DNA from: Pseudofabraea citricarpa
Lineage: Eukaryota; Ascomycota; Leotiomycetes; Helotiales; Dermateaceae
Assembly: GCA_029641185.1 (NCBI GenBank)
Contig: JAPWGK010000021.1
Span: 496,001 to 560,000 of the forward strand
Direction: 5' to 3'
DNA: 64,000 bases
The position numbers and the translations under genes are program-made. Of this stretch, positions 36,240-47,559 are shown piece by piece; within the stretch, counting starts at the first letter, position 1; every line of letters starts with the position of its first letter. The notes below the pieces were generated by a model. That model made no database searches, was not told where the DNA came from, and saw only the letters and a list, made by a program, of their open reading frames with translations.

Positions 36240-37829
36240 ATGGCCTTGTCGAAAATTAAGACCGTTCTTTGGGGGCCATCATCCCGGGACAGGTCTTTGG
36301 TCATCAAACTCGACTTTACTCTGCTACCATATTTTTCGTTGATATGGTTTTTGTTCGGCGTCAACAGAGCCAGCTACAGCTCTGCATATATTAGTGGCAT
36401 GAAAGAAGATCTTGGGTTCCAAGGCAAGGATTACAACTACATGAATACGATCTATCTTGTCACATATGCTGTCTTTCAAATTCCTTCGACATCTCTGTTG
36501 ACAATCGCTCCTCCAAAATATGTTTTTGTCGCTGCCAATGTGACTTGGAGTCTATTGACACTGATCACATACAAAATGGAGCACGTCTACCAGATTTTTA
36601 TTCTGAATGCTTTTGAGGGTGCATTTTCTGCGATCGCTTAGTATGTACTTCTTTTCAGAACCATGTCCACCTCCGTGCTAATAGAATTCTAGCGTTGGAG
36701 CGCACTTCATCTATGGCTCATGGTACAAGAAGTCAGAATTGGGTACTCGGGCGGCAGTATTTTGCTGTTTTGGTCACCTTGGAAGCATGGCTGGTGGATG
36801 GATACAAGCCGGTCTACTAGCATCCTTGGACGGCAAATCAGGACTACCTGCCTGGCGCTGGATTTTCATTATAGTATCAGTCATTACTGTCCCGATTGCA
36901 ATTTTTGGTAGGCAACTCTGACCTTGGCAGGATGATATTAATACTGATCATGGTTATGTACAGGGTGGTTTGTTATTCCTAATTTACCAACCCACCGGAG
37001 CGCGTGGTATCTCACGGCAGAGGAAAAGGAGTATGCGGTCTTGAGGTTGGGTAAAGCGCAAAAACAGACATGGGACTTAACAGTGTTTCGCCGAGTCCTT
37101 CTCAGTTGGCAATTTTGGCTTCTACCATTCATTTTCATGCGTAAGTCAGATTCCCTGGCAACAGAATGAGTCACTGATATATTTTAAGTATATTCGCTTT
37201 GTGTTCAATCCTTGGGAAACAATGTCATGGCATTGTGGATGAAATCACGAGGCTATACAGTTATCCAACAGAATAACTACCCAACTGGAATCTATGCAGC
37301 TGCAATTGTTGGAACAATCTTCTACGCTGTCATCTCAGACAAGATCCAGTCTCGCTGGCAACCATCTCTCGGCATCGGACTTACATTTGTTGTTGGCAGC
37401 GCCATTCTAGTTGCCGAGCCAGCTAAAGATGCGGGCCACTTCTTTGCCTTCTACCTGCTAGGAACGACTTATGCACCACAGGCTCTCTGGTATTCATGGA
37501 TGGCAGATGTCACGGCACATGACTTGCAGCTCAGGGCGATCACAACTGGGTTCATGAACTCGTTTGATTTTGCCTTCGTTACATGGTGGCCTTTGATATT
37601 TTACCCTGTTACTGATGCGCCGCATTATAGAAAGGGTTATATTGCGAGCTTGGTTGTTGGAATCTTGGTTATACCATTCATTGGTCTCATCGCTTTCCTC
37701 GAAAGCAGATCCCGAGCGGCTGGGACAATTGGCAGAAAATTCGAAGAGAATGATATTGAACCCCCATCCCCAGGAGAGTCTTCAGAAGATATTACAAATG
37801 TTGGCGTCCATGCAGGAGGAAAACCTTGA
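36240..37829 (+). CDS. MFS permease of the ACS family (Liz1/Fen2/Dal5-like)
   Basis: Four exons (36240-36640, 36693-36907, 36964-37140, 37189-37829) give 477 residues with about 12 membrane segments. The N-terminal LDFTLLPYFSLIWFLFGVNR segment (here LWFL appears as IWFL), the stretch AWRWIFIIVSVITVPIAIFG and the central PNLPTHRSAWYLTAEE are characteristic of anion:cation symporters. Fungal members take up pantothenate, nicotinate, allantoate or other carboxylates. Liz1-type permeases are often found in fungal metabolite clusters. Here it could import a precursor or move a carboxylated product, which is inference. It is the leftmost gene that plausibly belongs to the cluster. Its promoter lacks the shared element. 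Confidence 0.83.
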
Positions 37830-38265
37830 GTACCTAGAGGAAAAGACTGTAGTTGATCAAGGGTAGTAGGCTGAGATAATTTAGAAAGTCTTGACTCTTA
37901 AGAGAGATGTGATCACTATGACGAGCGCAAACCAAATAATACATAAAGTATAGAGTTTGAAAATAAGAGAGCTTAGTTCCTATGGAAATGCTTTGAAGGT
38001 AAGATATATATTAGAAGTAGTTAGAGGTTCAATTGCCATCAGAAGTATAAGTTAATCGGCATACTTGTAATATTCTGGAGGTGATGTCAAAGTTCAACCT
38101 TACCCGAGTGATACGGTAGTATTTAGTTGTTATTATATTGACAAGCATTTATAACAACTGGTAAGTCGGGAAGTCGGTGATTTGTATCTTAGTAATATAA
38201 TAATTTCTGGAAAGCTTTATGTAGACATAATCTAGTGTACTAATCTAAAACATTTGCTTGACCGA
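37830..38265. other. AT-rich convergent intergenic region
   Basis: About 435 bp between the permease (+) and P450 A (-). It is very AT-rich, with no feature seen beyond presumptive 3' ends. Confidence 0.6.
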
Positions 38266-40037
38266 TTATAAAGTCTTTCTCCTGAACTCAACCACAGCTG
38301 TTGGATCTGGGAGATACTGAGTCTCAACACGAATACTTTGCGGTCTTGATTTACCCTCGGGAAAACGGATATCGAAATTCTTAAGAAGGTAGGCCATTAT
38401 AGCTTTGATCTCCTGCGAAGCGAAGTATCTACCTGGGCAAGCATGTCGCCCGTAGCCAAAAGCCATTGATGAAGGATTTGATGCAACATACTGTGCTTTG
38501 CCTTCTTGCTCAGATTGTGATTCACGTAAACGTGAGAATCGGAATGGGTCATAAATTTCTGGGTTGGGATAGAGATCAGGGTTCATAGTAATAGCCTGTG
38601 TCGGGATCCCGATATTTGTATTTGCCGGGATAACAAAACCTGATGATAGCTTTGTGGGCGTATGAACAACCCGTTCGAATGTGACTTATAATTTAGCCTT
38701 TTATCAACAAGATAATAGATACAGAACTTACTTAGGAGCAACGGATTGAATCTTTGACTTTCCTTCATAAAGCTGTCCATCTTTACCATTTTCAAAAATC
38801 CAGACTTGCTGATCATTCCATCGCTCTCCATTACCATGTCTATCTCCTCTCTCAATGGTGCAATGAATTCTGGATGCTCGCATAGATCGTAGATGAGCTG
38901 AGCCGGAGCAGCTGCACTTGTATGAATGGCAGCAAAACTGACTTTCAACAAGATACCAGCGAGAAATTTTAAATCCTTCTCATCCCCCTTTGCTTGCTCG
39001 TCCATCCAGTACAGAAGATCAAGAGCCTTCTCGCCAGTACGTCTTCGGGCCTCAATCAACGGGATTGCTGCTGCTTCAGCTGCTTCATAATGCTTGCCAA
39101 TTGCCCTAATTTCTGGTATAAATCGAGACACGATTGATTTCATAAACTCAGGATATGCTTTGAGTTTTTGCGCTCCGATGTAACCATCTATAGCGAATGC
39201 GATTGAGGAATCAACCCATTCCTTATTTCGTGATAATACTTCTCCTCCGAACATGCGGCTTGAAACTCGGGCAACAATTTGGGTTAGAACATGCACAACA
39301 GGTAGTGGCGTCCAGTCTATTAAAAGGATTAGATGTGAGAAAAGGAATAGAGTAGGTCCACTAACCATCACAGGAGGGGAAAATGTCCGCGAAAGAGTCT
39401 ACAATCTCCATTTGAACTGCGGGCATGACGTCGGCTATGAAAATTTAGCTAATATTCAGTTTCTTAGCATCGCAGGCTGACCAAGATTATGATTCAGTTG
39501 CGCTTTTACAACACGAGGATGAAGTGTTGATCGGCTTCCCATGGTTGTATATTTCCCTTCGAACATCTACATCATTAATATGATGGAAAATTAGAGGTGC
39601 GACGAAAGTACCTCAATAAAAGTTGCGACAAAATCAACCTCATCAATCGGAGCAGTCTTGAGGTCTTCAAGATGCTTTGACGGTATCATCAGGCGTTCGC
39701 CCAATGGACTTGGAACATAAAAGAATCCGTCTTGAGTCTGAAAATACGATTTTAGTCTATTTCTCTCTCTATGGTAGCAACAAACCTTTTGGTAACCTTC
39801 GGCCAGCATCTCTTTGGCGTCATGTGGAAATCTCTTTCGACTTTTCAAGATGCTCTTCTTGTCGGGCCCGCCAATTATCAAAAATCCCGGAACAAGCTTT
39901 TGTCGCTTGATGGTGGCATAATTATAAACGAGTGCAATTGCGACGATACCCGCGAGGTATTCGAACATATGATCTGCGAGGTTCAAGTTGCCCCATCTCA
40001 CGATGAAAAAGCTTTCCGCGCCAATTGTCGACTCCAT
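38266..40037 (-). CDS. Cytochrome P450 A (GA/indole-diterpene P450-like)
   Basis: Six exons on the minus strand (40037-39786, 39737-39612, 39566-39482, 39434-39366, 39316-38732, 38684-38266) give 511 residues. An N-terminal membrane anchor precedes the catalytic domain. A FEGKYTTMGSR block, an I-helix-like region (AAIHTSAAAPAQLIYDLCEHPE), ExxR in FMKESQRF, and the heme loop FGYGRHACPGRYF (Cys455) are all present. This heme loop and the SRST.LHPRVV segment are typical of fungal P450s that oxidise diterpenes or indole-diterpenes (gibberellin, paxilline type), so oxidation of a terpene skeleton is likely. The exact site is unknown. It is divergent from the PLP enzyme with only 275 bp between start codons, implying shared control. 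Confidence 0.87.
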
Positions 40038-40312
40038 TTTCACAGGTAATGAGAAACAAAGAGTCGCAAAATCTATTTTCTGGTTGCATTTCAGATGACT
40101 ATTATCACCGACGAAACTTTGACGTGTTTCCGCTTTGGATCGGGCCGAGCGAACTGGGACATTCCGAATAGTGGCAAGCTCGAATTCTGAGACCGACCGT
40201 ACAACTCCGTAGCGCATGTCTTAATGTCTTCAAGGGACGACTGTTTACTCTGCTTAATTCATAGATACGTGTTTTGTCAACGAATTATCTTCTTTGAACA
40301 AAAATTACAATC
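40038..40312. promoter_or_regulatory. Shared divergent promoter, P450 A / PLP enzyme
   Basis: 275 bp separate the two start codons. It contains several CCG/CGG triplets, including TTTGGATCGGGCCG at about 40134-40147, which resembles the cluster element but with spacing one base shorter. No exact copy of TAGGWWN4NCCG was found. Confidence 0.5.
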
Positions 40313-42369
40313 ATGCCAGAAGCAATTCCCAACGAGATTAAGCCTAGCACGACCAGCAATGGTAGTGGCGTTGTAGCGAAGAAGACTCCTCTGGGCGACA
40401 ATTATTTTGATACTCATAAAATCAACAAGGAAGATGCGGGGCTGAGGTTCGACACTCTACAAGTACATGCAGGACACAAGCCAGATAGCCACACACATTC
40501 TCGTGCCGTGCCAATCTATGCGACAGCAGTAAGCTAATATCTAACTTACTCGAATATTAATCTAACAGCATCAGTCATACGTTTTCACAGATAGTGAACA
40601 CGCGAAGCGCGTGTGTACGACGACCGAAGCTGGATATGTTTATAGTCGAGTTGCAAATGTAAGTACTGCCTACTACCTTGGCAATTAATCGGGTTTGGCT
40701 AAAGATATAAATTAGCCAACCGTTGAAGTTTTCGAGAAACGTGCAGCATCCTTAGAAGATGGAACAGCGGCCGTGGCCTCAGCTTCTGGGCAGGCTGCTA
40801 TCTTCAACACAATTATTTGTCTTGCGGGAGCAGGTGACAACATTGTAGCTTCTATCAACTTGTATGGAGGAACTTACAGTCTGTTCAAAACCCTACTCCC
40901 AAGACTTGGAATAACAGTCAAATGGGCCAAGAAAGAGACCGTCGAGGAGTTTGCAAAATTCGTTGATGAAAACACGAAGATGATTTTCGTAGAAAGTATT
41001 GGCAATCCTCGATGCAGTATCCCAGATCTCAGAGGCCTGGCAGATTTGGCACACGAGAACGGAGTTCCTTTTGTCGTAAGTCTTTCTCCCCTTATAAGAA
41101 CGAGCTTGGCTAAGAAATCTAGGTCGACAATACCTTTGGAGCTTGCGGAATCTTTTGTAGACCCAAGGAACATGGAGCTGATATCATCATCCATTCTGCT
41201 ACCAAGTGGATGGGTGGTCACGGAACAACTGTTGGTGGTGTTACCATTGATTGCGGAACTTTTGATTGGGGTAAATCAGCTGCTAGGTTTCCACAATTCA
41301 CAAAAGAAGATGGCCCATTAAGCTTCTCTTACTGGAAAGTGTTTGGAAATGTTGCTTTTGCTATCGCACTCAGAATCAACATTGGAATGGAGGTTGGCGC
41401 CATCCTAAGTCCATTTGCAGCACAACAACTCCTTATCGGAATGGAGACTTTGAGTTTACGTTGCGAACGGCACGCCAAGAATACCATGGCCGTGGCTCGC
41501 TTTCTGCAGACACATCCCAGAGTTGCATGGGTCAACTACCCAGGTACATTCTGTCTTCTTGTTCTAAAGTTTCTTCGCTAATACCGATTTACAGGTCTCG
41601 AGGACAATGAATATCATGCCAATGCACAAAAGTATCTGCAAAATGGATATGGAGGAGTCTTGTCTTCCGGACCTAAAGGAGGAGACGTGACAAGCAAGCT
41701 TTTCATTAACAGCTTTAAGATCATATCACAGATGACAAAGTCGGTAACAACTCCATTGCAAAATCCTTCTCATGCTAATTATGGAGCAGTGTTGGTGATT
41801 CAAAAACTATGGCAACCCACCCTTGGAATTCTACCCACGTAATAATGAGTGAAGCCAATCGTCGCGAGGCCGGTATCTCTCCGGTGAGTTAAGAATCCGA
41901 GAGATTAATTTGATGAAAATATTGACGTTTCCAGGAATTCATTCGCTTCTCCGTTGGAACAGAAGATATTCGAGATATTATTGACGATCTATCTCAGGCA
42001 TTGGATAAGATTCCCGCAGAGTTACTTCTTGGCAGTGACGAAGTAGTGAATGGAACTTCCGATAGCACAAATGGGGATGCAATCGAAGTGAAAGAGCAGT
42101 CCAACGGCCACACAAATGGAGAAAATGGGCATGCAGAGGTAAAAACGAATGGACATCAGAATGGCGAAGTTAACGGGCTACCAAACCACGAAACAAATGG
42201 AAATACGAATGGAGAAAATGGCAGTATAGAGGTCAAAACAAATGGTCATCAGAATGGCGAAACTAATGGGCTCAAAAACGGGGAAACGAATGGAAATACA
42301 GAGGTCAAAGTTGTCGTAGAACCGACTGCGATGCCTGAGAGTCGAGCAAATACGGAAGGAAACTGGTAA
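40313..42369 (+). CDS. O-acetylhomoserine sulfhydrylase-family PLP enzyme with repeat tail
   Basis: Seven exons (40313-40528, 40575-40658, 40716-41075, 41123-41543, 41595-41739, 41790-41883, 41935-42369) give 584 residues. Residues 1-460 are a full Cys/Met-metabolism PLP fold: [17 protein letters not shown], the PLP-stacking region NLYGGTY, DNTF, and [10 protein letters not shown] with the Schiff-base Lys248. The intron at 41740 uses an unusual GTCGGT donor, but joining it restores the conserved VGD region. Primary-metabolism homologs make homocysteine from O-acetylhomoserine and sulfide. Relatives in clusters (Fub7 in fusaric acid, LolC in loline, CndF) use the same gamma-substitution chemistry to form C-C or C-N bonds. 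The tail after residue 460 is Asn/Gly-rich with a 31-residue duplicated unit not seen in the primary enzyme. It sits inside a terpene cluster, which favours a specialised role. Confidence 0.87.
42112..42297 (+). repeat. Coding tandem repeat, 2 x 93 bp (31 residues)
   Basis: Two tandem units, each beginning TNGENG and containing [11 protein letters not shown], with a partial third (TEVK) after 42297. The units differ at only a few codons, so the duplication looks recent. It lies in the last exon of the PLP enzyme. Confidence 0.85.
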
Positions 42370-42894
42370 TTTTCCTTGGTACTTTATGGAACATATTAAA
42401 GGTTTTCGATTGGGATGGCTCTTGGGAAAACCGTGTACATGCTTGAAACACCTAGTATATAGCTCATTTACCAATATATCATTGTTGCTATTTATTTCAA
42501 CTCGGAATACTAGAAACTAGAAGGTTCTCAGCAATTGTGATTAATCTTGATTATGCAGAGTCCAAAGGACGTATCTCTTGTTACTTTAATTCATATTTTA
42601 ATGTTTCTATATTCCGGACGGCTTTCTAGATCAAATAATCTAATAGATGATTAAAATAAAAATAAAACATATACTTGTCAGTATTTTTAAAAGCTATTAT
42701 CACACTGATAGAAACACCGTCATCTTTGCCGAGTACAGCTCGGATTCGCTTAATTAGGAAATCTTCCGCAGTTCCTTTCATACATCAGTATGACAGTTGC
42801 TTAGATTCCGTAATAGAAAAATTCGAGACGGTATCTATATTCTATTTGCGATATCAGAATTCTTTGTAACCTTGAAAATTGAAGATAAGCTACC
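42370..42894. promoter_or_regulatory. AT-rich intergenic region with cluster element
   Basis: About 525 bp. The left part is AT-rich 3' sequence. The right part is the promoter of the CmcJ-like gene and holds one copy of the shared cluster element. Confidence 0.6.
42755..42768 (+). promoter_or_regulatory. Cluster promoter element, copy 1
   Basis: TAGGAAATCTTCCG, 126 bp upstream of the CmcJ-like start codon. The flank also matches copy 2 (AATTAGGAAATCT then YCCG). Confidence 0.6.
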
Positions 42895-43852
42895 ATGGCG
42901 TTAGTCGACACCCAAATTTTGGACTGCCATACCCCAGCTTTCCAAACAATTTCCGACTGCGAAAAGATCTTTGAAGCCCCCAGAAAGCCACGCCATGTCA
43001 ATACTACATTTTGCTACTATCAGGATCCTGGAGATGGAAGCGCACCCCCAGAGACAATTGCGGGCGATAAATCAACCTATAAGCATCCATCGGTTGACCA
43101 AGCACACACAGTCGTAGACGTTACAGGCAGCGAGGAAGAGTACACACTAGAGAGACAAGGGTTTCAATTTTGCGAATTTGAGACTAAGTTGAAGGGGAAA
43201 GATTTTCTGGATAGCGAAAAAGTAGAACAGGAATACTATCCTGAAATCAAGAAGATCCTCTTTGATCTGTAAGTTCAAAGTTATAAGTCGTGTGTTAAGG
43301 ATTATTTTAATTTGACTTAGAACTGGAGCATCGAAAATTGTGATTTTTGATCATACCATCCGGCGTCCTAATCCAGATGTCGACATCAACGCACGTAAAA
43401 ACCCCGTGAAGCGTGTACATATCGATCAATCTGATCGGGGTTCGGAGAACCAGGTTATCCGTCATCTCGGGGACGAAGCCCAACGTTTACTCAAGTCACG
43501 ATATCAAATCATTAATTTCTGGCGACCTATCAAACCAATTTACAAAGACCCTCTGGCCCTCTGCGACTCCCGAACGGTTCCGGATTCAGATATTGTTCCA
43601 GTAAGACTTGTTTATTCTGATCGTGTAGGCGAGCCATGTACGATTTTGCCGAATACAGAGCATCGGTGGTACTACAAATATGCTATGACAACTGATATGG
43701 TTTGCCTGATAAAATGCTTCGATTCGAAAAGAGATGGGAGAGCGAGAAGAGTGCCACATAGTGCCTTCACCGATGCCGAGATGGAAGATAAAGAAGCTAG
43801 GGAAAGCATCGAAGTACGGGCTTTGGTTTTTCACGAAAATGACTTAGATTAA
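42895..43852 (+). CDS. GA4-desaturase/CmcJ-like 2-oxoglutarate dioxygenase
   Basis: Two exons (42895-43268, 43321-43852; 52-nt intron) give 301 residues. The blocks FDHTIRRPNP, PVKRVHIDQSD, INFWRPIKPIYKDPLALCDSR, HRWYYKYAM and FDSKRDGRARRVPHSAF are the conserved set of the fungal family that includes GA4 desaturase of gibberellin synthesis and AsaB/CmcJ-like hydroxylases. The HxD of HIDQS and the later His in VPHSAF fit an Fe(II) triad. In gibberellin synthesis the relative introduces a C1,2 double bond in a terpenoid, so desaturation or hydroxylation of the sesquiterpene is a reasonable inference. The promoter carries copy 1 of the shared element. The gene is on the same strand as P450 B, 250 bp downstream. 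Confidence 0.83.
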
Positions 43853-43964
43853 GGACTCTAGTTGCCGTATATTAGATAGATTTACATTAAAATTAATCTA
43901 TTCCACGACGCAAAAGAACCAGAGGAGAAAATCCCAGGGTGTGCATACCACGTGATTGCCGAAT

Positions 43965-43978
43965 TAGGAAATCTCCCG
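43965..43978 (+). promoter_or_regulatory. Cluster promoter element, copy 2
   Basis: TAGGAAATCTCCCG, 124 bp upstream of the P450 B start codon. It is identical to copy 1 except for one pyrimidine. Confidence 0.6.
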
Positions 43979-44102
43979 ATAATACAAGAAGATACCCTTG
44001 TCTAGATGGAGAATTCTCATACCAAATCAAAGAAAAAAAGTCCCCTAAGATTTCACTTCCATATTCAAACTTATCATTCGTTGTACTGACTAATTATTAG
44101 CA

Positions 44103-46020
44103 ATGTTTTCGATAGTCATTCCAACTCCACAGCAAGCAGCAGCTCTTGCTCTGATTCTGGTATGACACAAATCCACATTGTTATACGTCTTAGCTAAAAT
44201 ATTTCTTAATAATAGACGGTTTTGTATACAACTGCTCGTGCTACATACAATGTGCTCTTCCACCCACTTGCGTCATTTCCTGGCCCTTTGCTAGCGCGAT
44301 CTTCGATGGTACAAATATATTTTATTTGTTCTATCCCTTGGCGAAAATGGCTAATTAGTTGCTGGTAGCTGTGGCGAATATGGCATTCAATGAGCGGTAA
44401 ATTTCACCTCGCAATCGATGCAAAACATTCCAAATATGGTGAGAATCCAAACAGAGCATGGAGAATAGCATTGACTTATGTTCCAGGTCCTGTGGTCAGA
44501 ATTTCTCCAAATGAACTGTCGTTTGCTTCCGTCAAATCCTGGAAAGACATTTATGGCCATAATACAGCATGCAAGCTTCCTATGATAAAAAGCGAGTTCT
44601 ATGATATTTATGGCTCGGGCTTTGATTCTCTCTGTGTTGGCAGCGAACGAAACCCAGAAAAACATGCCCGCATGAAGAAGTCACTCTCAAATGCTTTTTC
44701 GACTAAAGCTCTTGTAGAGCAAGAGGTGATAATCCACGGCTGTGTTGATTTATTTGTGAGCAAAATTGGCCACGATACTTCTGATAGTGGTTTGAATATG
44801 ACCAAATGGTTTGAGATGATTTCATTCGACATTCTTGGAGAGATGGCTTTCGGTGAAAGCTTTCATTGCGTAGAAAATGGTATGAACCATGAGCAAGACC
44901 AGATGAGCTACGAACTATATTTAAAAACTAAATCAAAACAGGAAAACCACATTTCTGGTCCGAAATGATTGTAAAGCATCTTTTCTTCATCACTGTGCTG
45001 GATAACTTGCGCCGATACCCATGGATTGCAGCAATTGGGCGAAAGCTCCTGCCTCACTTAACCGTTTCTGTGCGAAATAAGCATTCTGGTTTTAGTAGAC
45101 AGAAGGTCGCAAGGTATGAAGATCGAGAGAATGGTTTTAATTCCTAAATTAACAATGGCATAGGCGATTAAATCTGATCACACCTCGAAAAGACTTCTTA
45201 GCAAATGTTGTCGATAAAGTTAAAGCCGGAGAAGTGAGCCAGGAGGAACTTACCGCTCATGCCTCAACATTAATGTAAGATACGATCACCAAAGCGCTGG
45301 CTAGCAAAAAGCTTACTATATTCTCAGCGTCGCAGGTGGAGAAACTGTTTCAACTTTCCTAGCTGCGGTGACATATTTTCTTCTGAAGAATCCTGAAACA
45401 TATCAAAAGTTGAAGGAAGAGATCAGAACAAGATTTTTATCGTATGGGGATATCAATGCGACCTCAACTCAACAACTACCATACCTGCAAGCTGTCATCT
45501 CGGAAGGCTTGCGCATATATCCACCGGGATCTCAAGGGTTCCCAAGAACATGTCCCGGGGCTGTCATTGATGGCGTCTACATTCCTCAAGGGGTAATTTC
45601 AGTCCTGAACTTACTCATACGATACTAATTACTTCACCGTAGACTGAGGTATACACCAGTGCGTGGACCGTTACTCACCACGAGAACAATTTCCACGACC
45701 CATTCGACTTTAAGCCCGAACGTTGGATAGATCCAATGTGCTCTGATATAAAAGAAGCAAGTCAACCATTCTCACTCGGTAGTCGAGGCTGCTTGGGGAA
45801 GAAGTGAGTGATCCAACAATAAGAAATGAGCTAGCACTAACTCAAAACAAGTTTTGCGTATGTGGAGATGAATCTGATACTAGCGAAGATGCACTTTTCT
45901 TATGATCTAGAACTTGTTGATAATAATCTAGACTGGCTCAAGCAGAGCCATATGCATGTTATGTGGTGGAAACCAGAGCTCTACGTAAAGTTTTCAGGCC
46001 GAGTAGCCCAGCGGAATTAG
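44103..46020 (+). CDS. Cytochrome P450 B (CYP65/isotrichodermin hydroxylase-like)
   Basis: Nine exons (44103-44159, 44216-44308, 44369-44438, 44487-44879, 44942-45113, 45164-45274, 45328-45592, 45643-45803, 45852-46020) give 496 residues. Present in order: a short membrane anchor, FHPLASFPGP hinge, PVVRISPNELSF, the I-helix VAGGETVST, ExxR in ISEGLRIYPP, PERW, and the heme loop FSLGSRGCLGKN (Cys437). These are hallmarks of the CYP65-type fungal P450s, many of which oxidise sesquiterpenes such as trichothecenes. The I-helix has AGGET in place of the usual AG(A/S)ET, which is common in the group. It is a close relative of P450 C in this cluster, with a similar N-terminal exon layout. Substrate unknown, probably the cyclised sesquiterpene or an oxidised intermediate. 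Confidence 0.88.
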
Positions 46021-46204
46021 CTAGACATGAACCGAGTAATTTCAATGCATTATTGATTTTCTCACTAATTTAAACTCCCTAATAATATGTAGAACCAATG
46101 TTTTCTACGTATAACTTCATTCTCATGTCCAATTCATTTGGGAGTTGTTGAACCAGGATCGACTAGATAATCCTCACAAAGTTAAGCGAGCGGGCACTCT
46201 CAAT

Positions 46205-46218
46205 TAGGTAAAATTCCG
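46205..46218 (+). promoter_or_regulatory. Cluster promoter element, copy 3
   Basis: TAGGTAAAATTCCG, 190 bp upstream of the IPNS-like start. Its flank (CAATTAGG, then TTCCGCA) also resembles copy 1. Confidence 0.5.
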
Positions 46219-46234
46219 CATGAACCCCGCCCCA

Positions 46235-46247
46235 AGCCCGTCAAAAG
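46235..46247 (+). promoter_or_regulatory. Second shared promoter element AGCCCGTCAAAAG
   Basis: A 13-base exact match to 51001-51013 in the SDR/terpene synthase promoter. A shorter CCCGTCA core is also present on the minus strand at 49600-49606, upstream of P450 C. Confidence 0.4.
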
Positions 46248-46408
46248 TAAAATGGCTGTAGGCGAAAAGCCAAATCCCATTTTGTACTTCTCCGAAACAT
46301 TGGATTTCAGGATATCAGCAGTGTCGTAATTTTGTTTCGAGGCGATAGTATCAACAATATTCGACTGCCTTACTAGTATTTTTGATCTCAAGCAAATATT
46401 GTTACAGA

Positions 46409-47374
46409 ATGTCTACTTTACCAGCATCTCAGACAGTTTCCAAGGAAGACGCTTCGCTACGAAATGTGTCGCTACAAAAGTTAATTGATGGGGATGAGTC
46501 CTCTATGATTGAATTGTTCAAAGCATGTACCGAGCTGGGATTCTTTTACCTTGATTGCAACGATTATGCATCAGGACTTGTCGTAGATCAAGTACAGTCA
46601 TTGTTTGACTTGTCTGTGGAAACATTTGATCTTGAGCAAGGAGAGAAATCGCTTTGGGCCGTAGATAGAGACCACGATGAGCATTTGATCATGGGGTAAA
46701 TGACTCCTGCATAGAAAATGATTAAATACTAATCGAGACAGATACAAACAAGCGGGGCATGGTAATGGGCCTGTAGAAGGAAAGAAAGATGGATTCGAAG
46801 CTTTTATGGTACGATTCGTTGAATAAGAAAGGGGTATAATTCTAACTGAATCAGCTTTTCGAGCATGCTCTTAAAAATACAAACGAGCAAACGCCATTTC
46901 AAGGACCCGAGTCACTCACATCCAAAAAGTCATTGATTCTAGATTCAATGTCTAGCTTTCGAGATGTTTCTGTACTTATCCTCACACGGTTATCCCAGGC
47001 TTTAGGACTACCAGATGACCAAGCTTTCCAATACTTCCACCGCAAAGATGCAGTTTGCCCAACGGCGTTGGGGCTTCTTAAATACACGAACTATGCAAAA
47101 CAATCAGACATAGTTGGACAAATTGCACACACAGACGCAGGAAGTCTCTCGATTGTATACCATTGTCTACCTCTTGCGTCCCGAGATGCATGCAGAATTC
47201 GAGGACGAAGATGGAAAGGTTTGGAAAGGTCTAGAGTGGACGAACAAAAAACATGCTGTTTTCAGAGCTGATGCAGAAGAGCAAGCAAGAGGAACATATC
47301 TTACTGGTAGAGATGGATTTGTTGGCCACTGGGACCCTACCAAGGAAAAAGATGCTGAGATGATCACAGTATAA
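46409..47374 (+). pseudogene. Isopenicillin-N-synthase-like dioxygenase, core deleted and frame broken
   Basis: Exons 46409-46695, 46742-46808 and 46855 onward read cleanly as an IPNS-like 2-oxoglutarate/Fe(II) oxygenase: DIOX_N-type start, ELGFFYLDC, then IAHTDAG carrying the first His and Asp ligands near 47136. Immediately after this (about 47143-47155) the conserved sequence jumps to the family's C-terminal part (YTIVYLLRPEM, then FLTGRDG-like LTGRDGFVG) in a frame shifted by one base. From family knowledge about 60-70 residues are missing, including the distal His ligand and the RxS 2-oxoglutarate clamp. Read straight through, the protein ends in a wrong-frame tail at 47271. No GT-AG pair I could find repairs it. 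It is most likely a pseudogene or an assembly deletion. The promoter still carries the cluster element, so loss may be recent. Confidence 0.75.
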
Positions 47375-47559
47375 TGTTAAAGTATTCTGGATGTAGAATA
47401 AATCTATCTCAGTCCATTAAATCTTGAGAGAAATTTCGGTCTTTATAAGTCAGATACATTTGAATTACAAAACAGAATCAGGATATTGTTTATTATATTG
47501 TAAAGAAGTAAACTTGTGATCAGCACGTCATATATGAGAGTAAATTATACCCCCTAATT

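Larger units (their letters stand above)
46021..46408. promoter_or_regulatory. Promoter region of the broken dioxygenase
   Basis: 388 bp between P450 B and the IPNS-like gene. It contains cluster element copy 3 and, 16 bp after it, AGCCCGTCAAAAG, which is repeated exactly in the terpene synthase/SDR promoter. Confidence 0.55.
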
